64,000 nt of DNA from assembly GCA_900444965.1 (NCBI GenBank), contig UFRQ01000003.1, forward strand, positions 868,001 through 932,000, given 5' to 3'. Shown piece by piece: positions 49,679 to 59,290 of the stretch. Below the pieces are notes generated by a model. The model ran no database searches. It saw only the letters and a list, made by a program, of their open reading frames with translations, and was not told the origin of the DNA. How positions within the stretch are numbered: position 1 is the stretch's first letter; each line of letters begins with the position of its first letter. This DNA comes from [Actinobacillus] rossii (GTDB lineage: Bacteria > Pseudomonadota > Gammaproteobacteria > Enterobacterales > Pasteurellaceae). The position numbers and the translations under genes were made by a program.

Positions 49679-50224
49679 ATGAAAAATATCGCAAAAGCAA
49701 CCGCACTTTCTTTAGCATTAGCCTTCGCATCAGCATCAGCAATGGCAGAAGAAAATATCGCATTCGTTAATGCTGCTGTCGTGTTCCAAAACCACCCAGA
49801 GCGCGAAGCTATTGGTAAAACATTAGAAAAACAATTTAAAGCGGATGCTGATAAACTTGCAGCGAGCAAAAAAACAATTGATGGTAAAATTGCTTCATTG
49901 AAAAAAGAAGCAAAAGATTTACGTAGCGCAGATATCAAAAAACGCGAAGATGAAATCAATAAATTGATGCGTACACATGATGAAAATGCACGTAAATTCC
50001 AACAAAATGCAGCAAAAGCAGAACGTGAAGAAACGGCTAAATTATTAGAGTCTATCCAAGATGTCACTAATAAAATGGCAAAAGAAAAAGGTTACACCTA
50101 TGTTCTTGATGCAAACTCTGTCGTTTATGCAGCTGAGGGTAAAGACATTACTGAAGATGTATTGAAAGCAGTAGGTGGCAAATTACCAGAAGCGCCTAAA
50201 GCTGAAGAGAAAAAAGCACAATAA
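49679..50224 (+). CDS. skp: Skp/OmpH periplasmic chaperone
   Basis: 181 residues with a signal peptide (to about AMAEE). Skp is a trimeric periplasmic holdase that carries outer-membrane proteins to BamA. The long charged helical middle (KKTIDGKIASLKKEAKDLRS) forms the tentacles, and the end is short and helical. It lies between bamA and lpxD as in other gammaproteobacteria. Confidence 0.94.
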   Translation: MKNIAKATALSLALAFASASAMAEENIAFVNAAVVFQNHPEREAIGKTLEKQFKADADKLAASKKTIDGKIASLKKEAKDLRSADIKKREDEINKLMRTHDENARKFQQNAAKAEREETAKLLESIQDVTNKMAKEKGYTYVLDANSVVYAAEGKDITEDVLKAVGGKLPEAPKAEEKKAQ

Positions 50225-50240
50225 TAGGTAAATTAAACTT

Positions 50241-51263
50241 ATGCGTTCTTATACTTTAAAAGAATTAGCAGAACAAGTCGGCGGTGCCATTCGTGGCAAC
50301 GCCGATGTTGTTGTTAGCGCTATTGCCCCTCTAGATCGTGCCGGCACCAATCAACTGACATTTATTTCCAATGTTAAATACCGCCCATATCTTTCACAAG
50401 CGCAAGCAAGTATTTTGGTTGTATCGGAAGCAGACGTAGAATTTTGTGCGAACAATGCGAATTTATTGATCGTACAAAATCCTTATGTGGCTTATGCGAT
50501 CTTAGCACAATATATGGACAGCACACCAAAAGCGGCATCGGATATTGCACCCAGTGCGGTGATTTCTGCGAGTGTTTCTTTGGGTGATAATGTGTCGGTT
50601 GGTGCGAATGCAGTGATCGAAGATGGCGCAGTGATCGGTGATCATGCTGTGATTGGCGCGGGCTGTTTTATTGGTAAAAATGCAAAAATCGGTAAAAATA
50701 CCCAACTTTGGGCGAATGTGAGTGTTTATCATGAAGTACAGATCGGCGATGATTGTTTAATTCAATCAGGTGCGGTGATTGGTAGCGATGGTTTTGGTTA
50801 TGCCAATGAACGTGGAAAGTGGATTAAAATTCCACAAACTGGTCGTGTGATGATTGGTAACCGAGTAGAAATTGGCGCGTGTACTTGTATTGACCGTGGT
50901 GCTTTAGATGATACCGTGATTGAAGATAATGTGATTATCGACAATCTTTGCCAAATCGCCCATAACGTACATATCGGTACAGGTACAGCGGTTGCTGGCG
51001 GTGTGATTATGGCGGGTAGCCTTAAAGTGGGGCGTTATTGCCAAATTGGTGGTGCCAGTGTAATCAATGGTCATATGGAAATTTGTGACCAAGCTATCAT
51101 TACTGGAATGAGCATGATTATGCAACCTATCACGGAAAAAGGCATTTATTCTTCAGGTATTCCTGCACAGCCAAATAAAGAATGGCGTAAAACAGCGGCG
51201 CTGACTATGGGAATTGATAAGATGAATAAGCGTCTTAAAGCGCTCGAGAAAAAGCTAGCTTAA
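50241..51263 (+). CDS. lpxD: LpxD, UDP-3-O-acyl-glucosamine N-acyltransferase
   Basis: 340 residues. LpxD adds the second acyl chain in lipid A synthesis. The N-terminal uridine-binding domain is followed by left-handed beta-helix hexapeptide repeats ([20 protein letters not shown] and on), and the catalytic His lies in [19 protein letters not shown]. It is 17 bases after skp. fabZ and lpxA, which follow lpxD in E. coli, are absent here; miaB comes next. Confidence 0.96.
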   Translation: MRSYTLKELAEQVGGAIRGNADVVVSAIAPLDRAGTNQLTFISNVKYRPYLSQAQASILVVSEADVEFCANNANLLIVQNPYVAYAILAQYMDSTPKAASDIAPSAVISASVSLGDNVSVGANAVIEDGAVIGDHAVIGAGCFIGKNAKIGKNTQLWANVSVYHEVQIGDDCLIQSGAVIGSDGFGYANERGKWIKIPQTGRVMIGNRVEIGACTCIDRGALDDTVIEDNVIIDNLCQIAHNVHIGTGTAVAGGVIMAGSLKVGRYCQIGGASVINGHMEICDQAIITGMSMIMQPITEKGIYSSGIPAQPNKEWRKTAALTMGIDKMNKRLKALEKKLA

Positions 51264-51435
51264 GCTAAAATGTTTTAATGTTTTAACCGCATTTTTGATG
51301 ATGAAATCATTGTGCGGTTTTATTTTTAATGAGATTCTACTTTGAATTGGTTAAAACTAAGGCTAGTCATCGCAGGGCTAAACTTGTAAAATACCCGACC
51401 AATTTTTTAAAGAATTTTTTACTTAGAATAAGATT

Positions 51436-52860
51436 ATGACGCAAAAATTACATATCACTACTTGGGGTTGTCAAATGAATGAGTATGACTCATCAAAAAT
51501 GGCCGATCTTTTACTATCAACACATGGTTTAGAATTAACGGATAACCCAGAAGATGCCGACGTGTTATTGCTTAATACCTGCTCAATTCGTGAGAAAGCA
51601 CAAGAAAAAGTCTTTTCACAATTAGGTCGTTGGAAAACCTGGAAAAAAGAGAAACCACATTTAATTATTGGCGTAGGTGGTTGTGTTGCATCACAAGAAG
51701 GTGAACATATCCGAGAACGAGCACCATTTGTCGATATTATTTTTGGACCACAGACTTTACATCGTTTGCCCGAAATGATTAATCAAATTCGTGGTGGCAA
51801 AAGTTCGATTGTCGATATTAGTTTCCCTGAAATTGAAAAGTTTGATTGTTTGCCGGAGCCTAAAGCGGAAGGTCCAACTGCATTCGTTTCAATTATGGAA
51901 GGCTGTAACAAATATTGCACTTATTGTGTGGTCCCTTATACCCGTGGTGAAGAAGTCAGTCGTCCCCTTGATGATGTATTATTTGAAATTGCACAACTCG
52001 CCGAACAAGGTGTACGTGAAATTAACTTGCTTGGACAAAATGTGAATGCTTATCGCGGGCCAACTCATGATGGTGGTATTTGTTCATTTGCTGAATTATT
52101 ACGTTTGGTTGCGGCGATTGACGGTATCGATCGTTTGCGTTTTACTACAAGTCATCCTATTGAATTTACGGATGATATTATTGATGTTTACGCTGATACA
52201 CCAGAGCTCGTCAGTTTCTTACATTTACCTGTCCAAGCTGGTTCAGATCGCATTTTGACGATGATGAAACGTGGTCATACGGCATTAGAGTATAAATCTA
52301 TTATCCGTAAATTACGTAAAGTGCGCCCGAATATTCAAATTAGTTCCGATTTCATTGTGGGTTTCCCTGGCGAAACGAATGAAGAATTTGAAGAAACGAT
52401 GAATCTCATTGCGCAAGTGAATTTTGATATGAGCTATAGCTTTGTCTATTCTGCACGTCCTGGTACACCAGCAGCAGATATGCCTGATGATGTTAGCGAA
52501 GAAGAGAAAAAACAACGTTTAGCGTTATTACAACAACGTATTAATAATCAGGCGTTACAATTCAGTCGTGCAATGTTGGGCACAGAGCAACGTATTTTAG
52601 TGGAAGGACCGTCTAAGAAAGATATTATGGAATTAACGGGGCGTACTGAAAATAATCGTATCGTTAATTTCAAAGGCACACCTGATATGATTGGTAAATT
52701 CGTAGATATTAAAATTACGGATGTGTATTCCAATTCATTACGCGGAGATGTTGTTCGCACAGAAGATGAAATGGGCTTGCGTGTAGCGCAGTCGCCACAA
52801 ACTGTGATGCAGCGTACGCGTAAAGAGGATGAATTAGGTGTAGGGAAATTCACCTTATAA
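51436..52860 (+). CDS. miaB: MiaB, tRNA-2-methylthio-N6-isopentenyladenosine synthase
   Basis: 474 residues. This radical-SAM enzyme methylthiolates i6A37 in tRNAs. The radical-SAM cluster is [17 protein letters not shown]; the N-terminal MTTase domain has Cys in [23 protein letters not shown] and [16 protein letters not shown] domain ends the protein ([14 protein letters not shown]...[13 protein letters not shown]). In E. coli ybeZ and ybeY follow directly; here they are 6-10 kb away on the same strand. Confidence 0.97.
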   Translation: MTQKLHITTWGCQMNEYDSSKMADLLLSTHGLELTDNPEDADVLLLNTCSIREKAQEKVFSQLGRWKTWKKEKPHLIIGVGGCVASQEGEHIRERAPFVDIIFGPQTLHRLPEMINQIRGGKSSIVDISFPEIEKFDCLPEPKAEGPTAFVSIMEGCNKYCTYCVVPYTRGEEVSRPLDDVLFEIAQLAEQGVREINLLGQNVNAYRGPTHDGGICSFAELLRLVAAIDGIDRLRFTTSHPIEFTDDIIDVYADTPELVSFLHLPVQAGSDRILTMMKRGHTALEYKSIIRKLRKVRPNIQISSDFIVGFPGETNEEFEETMNLIAQVNFDMSYSFVYSARPGTPAADMPDDVSEEEKKQRLALLQQRINNQALQFSRAMLGTEQRILVEGPSKKDIMELTGRTENNRIVNFKGTPDMIGKFVDIKITDVYSNSLRGDVVRTEDEMGLRVAQSPQTVMQRTRKEDELGVGKFTL

Positions 52861-52872
52861 CCCTGAAAATAT

Positions 52873-52905
52873 TGACCGCACTTTGACATATTGAAAGTGC
52901 GGTCA
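52873..52905 (+). terminator. Inverted uptake-sequence terminator of miaB
   Basis: TGACCGCACTTT at 52873-52884 and AAAGTGCGGTCA at 52894-52905 form a 12-bp stem with a 9-nt loop and a TTTTT tail. Confidence 0.82.
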
Positions 52906-53008
52906 TTTTTTATGGGATTTTGTTATTAAACATAGCCATAAGATCTTTAGGCTTTAGTCTCAAATTCTCTATAATAAAAATATTTTTCAGCTTTAACTTA
53001 GAAATACT

Positions 53009-53668
53009 ATGAATTGGCAGTATGTGTGGGAAGCGATCCCCCGATTTATTGATGCAACTGTATTAACACTACATTTATCCCTGTGGAGTATTATTTTATC
53101 CATTATTATTGGCGTGCTTTGCGCCGTGGTATTAGTGTATAAAGTGCGTGGTTTGCAATGGTTGGTAAGAGCTTACATTGAACTTTCACGTAATACGCCA
53201 CTTTTGATTCAAGTCTTTTTCTTGTATTTCGGTTTATCTAAAGTTGGTGTTAAATTAGATGGTTTTACTTGCGGTATTATTGGGCTGGCTTTTCTCGGTG
53301 GTAGCTATATGGCAGAAGCCGTTCGAGCTGGTCTCGAGGCGGTTTCTAAGGGACAAATTGAGAGTGCTTTAAGCATTGGACTCACACCAGTACAAGCTTT
53401 CCGTTATGTGATTTTTCCGCAAGCCTTTGCTATTTCCACACCATCTATTGGTGCAAATTGTTTATTTTTAATGAAAGAAACGTCTATTATCAGTGCTGTT
53501 GCTGTGGCAGAACTGATGTTTTTGGCAAAAGATATTATTGGAATGGATTACAAAACCAATGAAGCGCTCTTTTTATTAGTGGTGTTCTATTTAATTATCT
53601 TATTGCCCGTATCAATTTATATCCGCGTACTTGAACGCCGTTTACGCCAAGCAAAATATGGAGCCTAA
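53009..53668 (+). CDS. Polar amino-acid ABC transporter permease 1
   Basis: 219 residues with about five hydrophobic segments. The N-terminal YIELSRNTPLLIQVFFLYFG and the EAA loop region EAVSKGQIESALSIGLTPVQ mark the His/Glu/Gln/Cys-type ABC permease family. It forms the channel with the next gene product. Its stop overlaps the SD region of the second permease. Confidence 0.92.
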   Translation: MNWQYVWEAIPRFIDATVLTLHLSLWSIILSIIIGVLCAVVLVYKVRGLQWLVRAYIELSRNTPLLIQVFFLYFGLSKVGVKLDGFTCGIIGLAFLGGSYMAEAVRAGLEAVSKGQIESALSIGLTPVQAFRYVIFPQAFAISTPSIGANCLFLMKETSIISAVAVAELMFLAKDIIGMDYKTNEALFLLVVFYLIILLPVSIYIRVLERRLRQAKYGA

Positions 53669-53669
53669 A

Positions 53670-54338
53670 ATGGGATTAAGTATTCTTTTTCAAGGCTCTA
53701 ATTTAGAGCGTTTACTCGGCGGTTTAGGTGTTACAGCGCAAATCGCCTTTATCTCCGTTTTTTTCGCCTGTATTTTGGGCGTGATTATGGGCGTCATCAT
53801 GACAAGTAAAAATAAAGTGGTACATTTTTTATGTCAATTTTATTTGGAAGTCGTGCGTATTATTCCGTTGTTGGTTATTTTATTCTTAGTCTATTTTGGC
53901 TTCGCCAAGTGGTTTGGGGCACATCTTGACGGGGTGTGGGTGTGTATTATTGTCTTCATCTTTTGGGGCACCGCCGAAATGGGAGATTTAGTGCGTGGTG
54001 CATTAACTTCCATTGAAAAACACCAAATAGAATCTGCTTATGCACTTGGTTTAACGAAAACACAAACCTTTATTTATATTTTATTACCACAAAGTTTAAA
54101 ACGCGTTACCCCGGGTGCAATAAACTTATTTACTCGGATGGTGAAAACCAGTTCATTGGCAATGTTAATTGGCGTATTAGAAGTGATTAAAGTTGGGCAG
54201 CAGATTATCGAAACGTCCTTGTTTACCGATCCGTCTGCGGCACTTTGGATTTATGGTGTTATCTTCGCATTATATTTTGCGATTTGTTATCCGCTTTCCT
54301 TATTTTCAAAATATTTGGAAAGTCGTTGGGAAAATTAG
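53670..54338 (+). CDS. Polar amino-acid ABC transporter permease 2
   Basis: 222 residues from the ATG at 53670, with GGAG at 53660-53663; an earlier ATG overlapping the first permease is less likely. YLEVVRIIPLLVILFLVYFG and the EAA loop TSIEKHQIESAYALGLTKTQ identify the family. Heterodimer partner of permease 1; the ATPase gene starts 3 bases after its stop. Confidence 0.92.
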   Translation: MGLSILFQGSNLERLLGGLGVTAQIAFISVFFACILGVIMGVIMTSKNKVVHFLCQFYLEVVRIIPLLVILFLVYFGFAKWFGAHLDGVWVCIIVFIFWGTAEMGDLVRGALTSIEKHQIESAYALGLTKTQTFIYILLPQSLKRVTPGAINLFTRMVKTSSLAMLIGVLEVIKVGQQIIETSLFTDPSAALWIYGVIFALYFAICYPLSLFSKYLESRWEN

Positions 54339-54341
54339 AAA

Positions 54342-55106
54342 ATGGCATTGTTAGAAATTAAAAAATTAGTCAAAAATTACGGAAATGTTACCGCACTTCA
54401 TGGCATTGATTTATCGGTGAAAAAAGGCGAAGTTGTCGTTATTCTTGGGCCTTCAGGCTGTGGGAAAAGTACCTTATTGCGTTGTATTAATGGATTGGAA
54501 GACATTAAAAGTGGTCAATTAATTTTAGAAGGAAAGGGAAAGTTAGGTACAGATATTCCATGGGTGAGCGCTCGCCAACATATTGGTATGGTGTTCCAAA
54601 GTTATGAACTTTTTTCTCATATGTCAGTGATTGATAATATTCTACTTGGACCATTAAAAGTACAAAAACGTAAACGCGAAGACGTAGAAAAACAAGCAGA
54701 TGAATTGTTAAAACGCGTTGGCTTATATGAACGTAAAAATGCTTTCCCAAGAGAGCTTTCCGGCGGACAAAAACAACGTATTGCGATTGTCCGTTCACTT
54801 TGTATGAATCCAGAAATTATGTTGTTTGATGAAGTGACTGCTGCGCTTGATCCAGAAATGGTCCGTGAAGTATTAGACGTGATATTAGGTTTGGCAAGGG
54901 ACGGAATGACGATGTTGATCGTGACCCATGAAATGGGGTTTGCGCGTCAAGTGGCAGATCGTATTATTTTTATGGATAAAGGCGAAATTGTTGAACAAGC
55001 TGATCCTGAAGATTTCTTTGTTAATCCAGCCACAGATCGGGCAAAAGCGTTCCTAAACATTTTGAATTATGAACCTCGTGGTACTGATTTCTTGGAAAAT
55101 ATTTAA
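54342..55106 (+). CDS. Polar amino-acid ABC transporter ATPase
   Basis: 254 residues. Walker [10 protein letters not shown] (about 36-44), Q loop [12 protein letters not shown], signature [15 protein letters not shown], Walker [18 protein letters not shown] and switch His [10 protein letters not shown] are all intact. It powers the two permeases. A hairpin follows before the binding-protein gene. Confidence 0.95.
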   Translation: MALLEIKKLVKNYGNVTALHGIDLSVKKGEVVVILGPSGCGKSTLLRCINGLEDIKSGQLILEGKGKLGTDIPWVSARQHIGMVFQSYELFSHMSVIDNILLGPLKVQKRKREDVEKQADELLKRVGLYERKNAFPRELSGGQKQRIAIVRSLCMNPEIMLFDEVTAALDPEMVREVLDVILGLARDGMTMLIVTHEMGFARQVADRIIFMDKGEIVEQADPEDFFVNPATDRAKAFLNILNYEPRGTDFLENI

Positions 55107-55113
55107 ATTTTCG

Positions 55114-55137
55114 ACCGCACTTTCATAAAAGTGCGGT
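55114..55137 (+). terminator. Inverted uptake-sequence pair inside the ABC operon
   Basis: ACCGCACTTT at 55114-55123 and AAAGTGCGGT at 55128-55137 with a 4-nt loop. It separates the ATPase gene from the binding-protein gene, which may thus have its own promoter (TATAAT at 55246-55251). Confidence 0.7.
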
Positions 55138-55294
55138 TCATTTTTGACCTATTTGAAATGCGGTCTATTAAGCATCCACAAAAGCTATATTCAAAAAGCT
55201 TATATCAAATAGCCAATAGTTCTTTCCTTTATTTCAAATATTCTTTTTATAATAATTCTGCATTTAACAACATTTACTTACAAAAGGAAGTCTT

Positions 55295-56152
55295 ATGAAA
55301 ACGATTAAAAAAATGACGACATTCGCTACAACCTTACTTCTTGCGTTAGGTATTACAGCGTGTAATGAAAAAGACAATACAGCGTCAACCAACAATGCGC
55401 CAAAATCCACTGCAATCGAACGTATTAAACAAGCAGATAAAATTCGTATCGGTGTGTTCAGCGATAAACCGCCATTTGGTTATGTGGACAAAGACGGTAA
55501 AAACCAAGGGTTTGACATTGAAATTGCGAAAGCGTTAACTAAAGATTTGCTAGGCGATGAAAACAAAGTGGAATTCGTGTTAGTAGAAGCGGCAAACCGC
55601 GCGGAATATTTACTTTCGAATAAAGTAGATATTACTTTAGCTAACTTCACTGTGACACCAGCACGCCAAGAAGTGGTGGATTTCGCCAAACCTTATATGA
55701 AAGTAGCGTTAGGTGTGGTGTCGAAAGATGGTGTGATTACTGATGTAAAACAGCTAGAAGGTAAAACCTTATTAGTTAACAAAGGCACTACAGCAGATGC
55801 TTACTTTACAAAAAACTTCCCGAATATCAAGTTACTAAAATTTGAACAAAATACGGAAACTTTTGAAGCGTTACGCGATGGTCGTGGTGATGCACTTGCG
55901 CATGATAATGCATTATTATTTGCATGGGCAAAAGAAAATCCGGGTTTTGGTGTAGGTGTGAAAGAGTTAGGTGACATTGACTTTATCGCTGGCGCAGTGC
56001 GTAAAGAAGATAAAGATCTTTTAGAATGGTTAAACGCTGAAACTGAAAAATTAGGCAAAGAAGGTGTTTTAAATGCTGCCTATGAGAAAACGTTAAAACC
56101 AATTTATGGCGATACAACCAAAGCACAAGATATCGTTGTTGAATATAAATAA
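55295..56152 (+). CDS. Amino-acid ABC transporter binding lipoprotein
   Basis: 285 residues. The signal peptide ends in a lipobox-like LGITAC (Cys23), so it is probably lipid-anchored. The family-3 binding-protein fold is shown by KIRIGVFSDKPPFGYVDKDG and KNQGFDIEIAKAL, with the ligand-binding NKVDITLANFTVTPARQEVVD region (cited in part). Related proteins bind cysteine, glutamine, glutamate or aspartate; the ligand is unproven. AAAGGAAG precedes the ATG. gshAB follows, which makes a glutathione precursor a plausible ligand. Confidence 0.9.
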   Translation: MKTIKKMTTFATTLLLALGITACNEKDNTASTNNAPKSTAIERIKQADKIRIGVFSDKPPFGYVDKDGKNQGFDIEIAKALTKDLLGDENKVEFVLVEAANRAEYLLSNKVDITLANFTVTPARQEVVDFAKPYMKVALGVVSKDGVITDVKQLEGKTLLVNKGTTADAYFTKNFPNIKLLKFEQNTETFEALRDGRGDALAHDNALLFAWAKENPGFGVGVKELGDIDFIAGAVRKEDKDLLEWLNAETEKLGKEGVLNAAYEKTLKPIYGDTTKAQDIVVEYK

Positions 56153-56167
56153 TTCATTTCTCAATGT

Positions 56168-56197
56168 AAAAGTGCGGTCGAATTTGACCGCACTTTT
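56168..56197 (+). terminator. Inverted uptake-sequence terminator after the binding protein
   Basis: AAAAGTGCGGTC at 56168-56179 and GACCGCACTTTT at 56186-56197 with a short loop, then TTTT. It fits a terminator before gshAB. Confidence 0.82.
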
Positions 56198-56282
56198 TTT
56201 CATTTATTGCTGATTACTATTAAACAATGGTAAAGTACGAAGAGTTTTTCAGGCGGCACTTGTTTTGATAAGGAGATTAACG

Positions 56283-58559
56283 ATGAAATTACAACAAATA
56301 ATTAAAAATAACCGCCTTGGTTTATTATTTCAACAAGGTACATTTGGTATTGAAAAAGAAAGCCAACGTGTACATCAAGATGGTTCTGTCGTGACGACGG
56401 CTCACCCGAAAGCGTTTGGAAATCGTTCGTTCCATCCTTATATTCAAACAGATTTTGCTGAAAGCCAGTTAGAATTAATTACGCCGCCAAATAAAACACT
56501 TGAAGATACGATGCGTTGGTTGCAGACGATTCATGAAGTAGTATTGCGTAGCCTGCCTGGTGATGAATATATCTTCCCAATGAGTATGCCAGCCGGTTTG
56601 CCGCCAGAGAACGAAATTAAAGTTGCGCAATTAGACAATCCCGAAGATGTGGCTTACCGTGAGCATTTAGTGGAGTCTTATGGCGCGTATAAACAAATGG
56701 TGAGTGGTATTCACTATAATTTCCAATTTTCCCCAGAGCTTATTGATACATTATTTGCTGCGCAAAATGAATATCAAAGTGCGGTGGAATTTCAGAATGC
56801 GTTATATCTGAAATTAGCGAAAAATTTCCTGCGTTATCAATGGGTGCTGTTATATCTTTTAGCGGCGACGCCAACGGTAGATGCGAATTATTTTAAAGAC
56901 GGTTCGCCATTAAAACCAAATCAATATGTGCGTAGTTTGCGCTCGAGTCAATATGGTTATGTGAATGCGCCTGAAATTAAGGTATCTTTCGACAGTATTC
57001 CGCAATATGTGGAAACCCTTGAACATTGGGTAAATTCAGGAAAATTAATTGCAGAAAAAGAATTTTATTCTAACGTGCGCTTGCGTGGTGCGAAAAAAGC
57101 CCGTGAATTTTTGGAAACGGGGATTCAATATTTGGAATTCCGTTTATTCGATCTTAACCCATTTGAACCGAACGGTATTGCATTGGATGATGCGAAATTT
57201 ATCCATTATTTCATTATGTTAATGATTTGGATTGATGAAACTGCGGATGGCGATGGTGTGGAAATCGGAAAAGCGCGTTTAGCAGAAGTGGCATGGGAAG
57301 ATCCACGTCAACCCACTCAATATGCTATTGAGGGGGAAATGTTGCTTTCTGAGATGATTAATATGCTCGAAATGATTGGTGCCGGCGAAAGTGCGGTGGA
57401 AATTGCGGAAGATAAATTAGCTATGTTTGCTGAACCGCAATTGACCCTTGGCGCGCGCGTGGTGGACGAAATTGAAAAAGCAGGCGGATACCAAGCGTTT
57501 GGCGCAAATTTAGCGCGAGTTTACAAACAAAATGCCCTTGATACTTTCTATATGTTAACGGCGTTTAATAATATGGAATTGTCTACTCAAGCCTTAATGT
57601 TTGATGTGATTCAAAAAGGATTGAAAATGGAGATTTTAGATGAAAACGATCAATTTCTACGTTTGCAATTCGGCGACCACGTTGAATATGTGAAAAATGG
57701 TAATATGACGAGCTACGACAGCTATATTTCGCCGTTGATTATGGAAAATAAAGTGGTCACCAAAAAAGTGTTGGCAGAAGCAGGGTTTAATGTGCCGCAA
57801 AGTCGCGAATTTACCAGCCTTGAGCAAGCGGTTGCCAATTACGCTTTATTTGAAGGTAAAGCAGTGGTGATTAAACCAAAATCCACCAACTTTGGCTTAG
57901 GCATTACTATTTTCCAACAAGGCGTCACCAACCGCGAAGATTTTGCCAAAGCCGTTGAAATCGCTTTCCGTGAAGATAAAGAAATTATGGTGGAAGATTA
58001 CCTTGTGGGAACGGAATATCGTTTCTTTGTGTTAGGCGATCAAACGTTGGCGGTATTATTGCGCGTGCCAGCTAATGTGACAGGTGACGGAAAATCTACC
58101 GTGGCGGAATTGGTGGCAGCGAAAAATGCCCACCCATTACGCGGTGATGGCAGTCGCACGCCATTGAAAAAAATTGCCTTAGGCGACATTGAACAACTAC
58201 AACTCAAAGAACAAGGTTTAACCGTGGATAGCGTACCCGCTGACGGACAGCTTGTACAATTACGCGCTAACTCAAATATCAGCACAGGCGGTGACAGCAT
58301 CGACATGACGGACGAAATGCACGACAGCTACAAACAACTCGCCGTTGGCATCACCAAAGCCATGGGCGCGGCGGTTTGTGGTGTGGATTTAATTATCCCC
58401 GATTTGAAAAAGCCGGCAGAAAACAGCCTGAGTTCTTGGGGCGTTATCGAAGCGAATTTTAACCCAATGATGATGATGCATATTTTCCCTTATGCAGGAA
58501 AATCCCGCAGATTAACGTTGGATGTGGTTAAAATGTTATTTCCTGAGTTACCGGTTTAA
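56283..58559 (+). CDS. gshAB: GshAB (GshF), bifunctional glutathione synthase
   Basis: 758 residues from the ATG at 56283 with AAGGAG 9 bases upstream. The N-terminal 450 residues are a glutamate-cysteine ligase (FGIEKESQRV, FAESQLELITPP, EFRLFDLNPFEPNGI), and the C-terminal part is an ATP-grasp domain (AVVIKPKSTNFGLGITIF, MVEDYLVGTEYRFFVLG, IEANFNPMMMMHIFPYAG). One protein does both steps from Glu, Cys and Gly. The fused type is typical of Pasteurella and Streptococcus. The upstream amino-acid ABC transporter and downstream HepT/MntA pair are close. Confidence 0.96.
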   Translation: MKLQQIIKNNRLGLLFQQGTFGIEKESQRVHQDGSVVTTAHPKAFGNRSFHPYIQTDFAESQLELITPPNKTLEDTMRWLQTIHEVVLRSLPGDEYIFPMSMPAGLPPENEIKVAQLDNPEDVAYREHLVESYGAYKQMVSGIHYNFQFSPELIDTLFAAQNEYQSAVEFQNALYLKLAKNFLRYQWVLLYLLAATPTVDANYFKDGSPLKPNQYVRSLRSSQYGYVNAPEIKVSFDSIPQYVETLEHWVNSGKLIAEKEFYSNVRLRGAKKAREFLETGIQYLEFRLFDLNPFEPNGIALDDAKFIHYFIMLMIWIDETADGDGVEIGKARLAEVAWEDPRQPTQYAIEGEMLLSEMINMLEMIGAGESAVEIAEDKLAMFAEPQLTLGARVVDEIEKAGGYQAFGANLARVYKQNALDTFYMLTAFNNMELSTQALMFDVIQKGLKMEILDENDQFLRLQFGDHVEYVKNGNMTSYDSYISPLIMENKVVTKKVLAEAGFNVPQSREFTSLEQAVANYALFEGKAVVIKPKSTNFGLGITIFQQGVTNREDFAKAVEIAFREDKEIMVEDYLVGTEYRFFVLGDQTLAVLLRVPANVTGDGKSTVAELVAAKNAHPLRGDGSRTPLKKIALGDIEQLQLKEQGLTVDSVPADGQLVQLRANSNISTGGDSIDMTDEMHDSYKQLAVGITKAMGAAVCGVDLIIPDLKKPAENSLSSWGVIEANFNPMMMMHIFPYAGKSRRLTLDVVKMLFPELPV

Positions 58560-58572
58560 TTGGAATTAAAAA

Positions 58573-58977
58573 ATGGAAAAACTTGATATTACACCATTAA
58601 AAAATGCCGTTGTGCGCTTAGATGAAGGGCTTGTTCGTTATGAATTGGATATTTCAGATTTGCAAATCCGAGATGGTTTAATTCAACGTTTTGAATTCAC
58701 TTATGAATTAAGCCATAAAATGCTGAAACGCTATCTGGAACAGACATCACCCAATCCAGCCGAGTTTGATGGTATGTCATTTCAGGATTTAATTCGTACA
58801 GGAAATGAAAAAGGGCTTCTGCTTGGAAACTGGACAGACTGGCGACGTTATCGAGAAATGCGTAGCCGAACAAGGCATACTTATGATGAAAATACGGCAA
58901 TTCAAGTGGTTTTTGGTATTCCGCAGTTTTTAGAAGAAGCCAAATATCTTGTTCAATCTTTGCAAAAACTTATTTAA
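58573..58977 (+). CDS. HepT/HI0074-type HEPN protein, candidate toxin
   Basis: 134 residues, helical, matching H. influenzae HI0074. It was described as the substrate-binding partner of the nucleotidyltransferase HI0073. The HEPN RNase motif R-x4-H-x-Y is present: RSRTRHTY at about residues 97-104. In HepT/MntA type VII toxin-antitoxin systems the HEPN protein is an RNase toxin that the partner AMPylates on the motif Tyr. The next gene, 2 bases on, encodes that partner. It starts 13 bases after gshAB. Confidence 0.85.
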   Translation: MEKLDITPLKNAVVRLDEGLVRYELDISDLQIRDGLIQRFEFTYELSHKMLKRYLEQTSPNPAEFDGMSFQDLIRTGNEKGLLLGNWTDWRRYREMRSRTRHTYDENTAIQVVFGIPQFLEEAKYLVQSLQKLI

Positions 58978-58979
58978 AA

Positions 58980-59285
58980 ATGACCGCACTTTTAGTGACA
59001 GATAATGAATTAGCCATTGTGCGAGAGATTTTACAGAAATATGTCCCTACTTATGAAGTTTGGGCATTTGGTTCACGTGCGAATGGCAATGTTAAACCTT
59101 ATTCAGATTTAGATTTGGCAGTGATCACAGCTGAACCGCTTGATTTACAAACTTACGCCGATTTAGTTGATGCCTTTTCTGAATCAGACTTACCTTGGAA
59201 AGTGGATATCGTGGATTGGTCAACAACGAGCGACAATTTCCGTCAAATTATTTTACAAAAATACTTAGTTATTCAGGCAAGCTGA
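58980..59285 (+). CDS. MntA/HI0073-type minimal nucleotidyltransferase, candidate antitoxin
   Basis: 101 residues. The MNT motif GSX10DXD is exact: FGSRANGNVKPYSDLDLAVI at about residues 33-52. MntA antitoxins use ATP to AMPylate the HEPN toxin's Tyr. Start and codons 1-4 (MTAL) are written by an uptake sequence (ATGACCGCACTTTT). The gene order HEPN then MNT with a 2-base gap fits coupled expression. Confidence 0.88.
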   Translation: MTALLVTDNELAIVREILQKYVPTYEVWAFGSRANGNVKPYSDLDLAVITAEPLDLQTYADLVDAFSESDLPWKVDIVDWSTTSDNFRQIILQKYLVIQAS

Positions 59286-59290
59286 TATTT

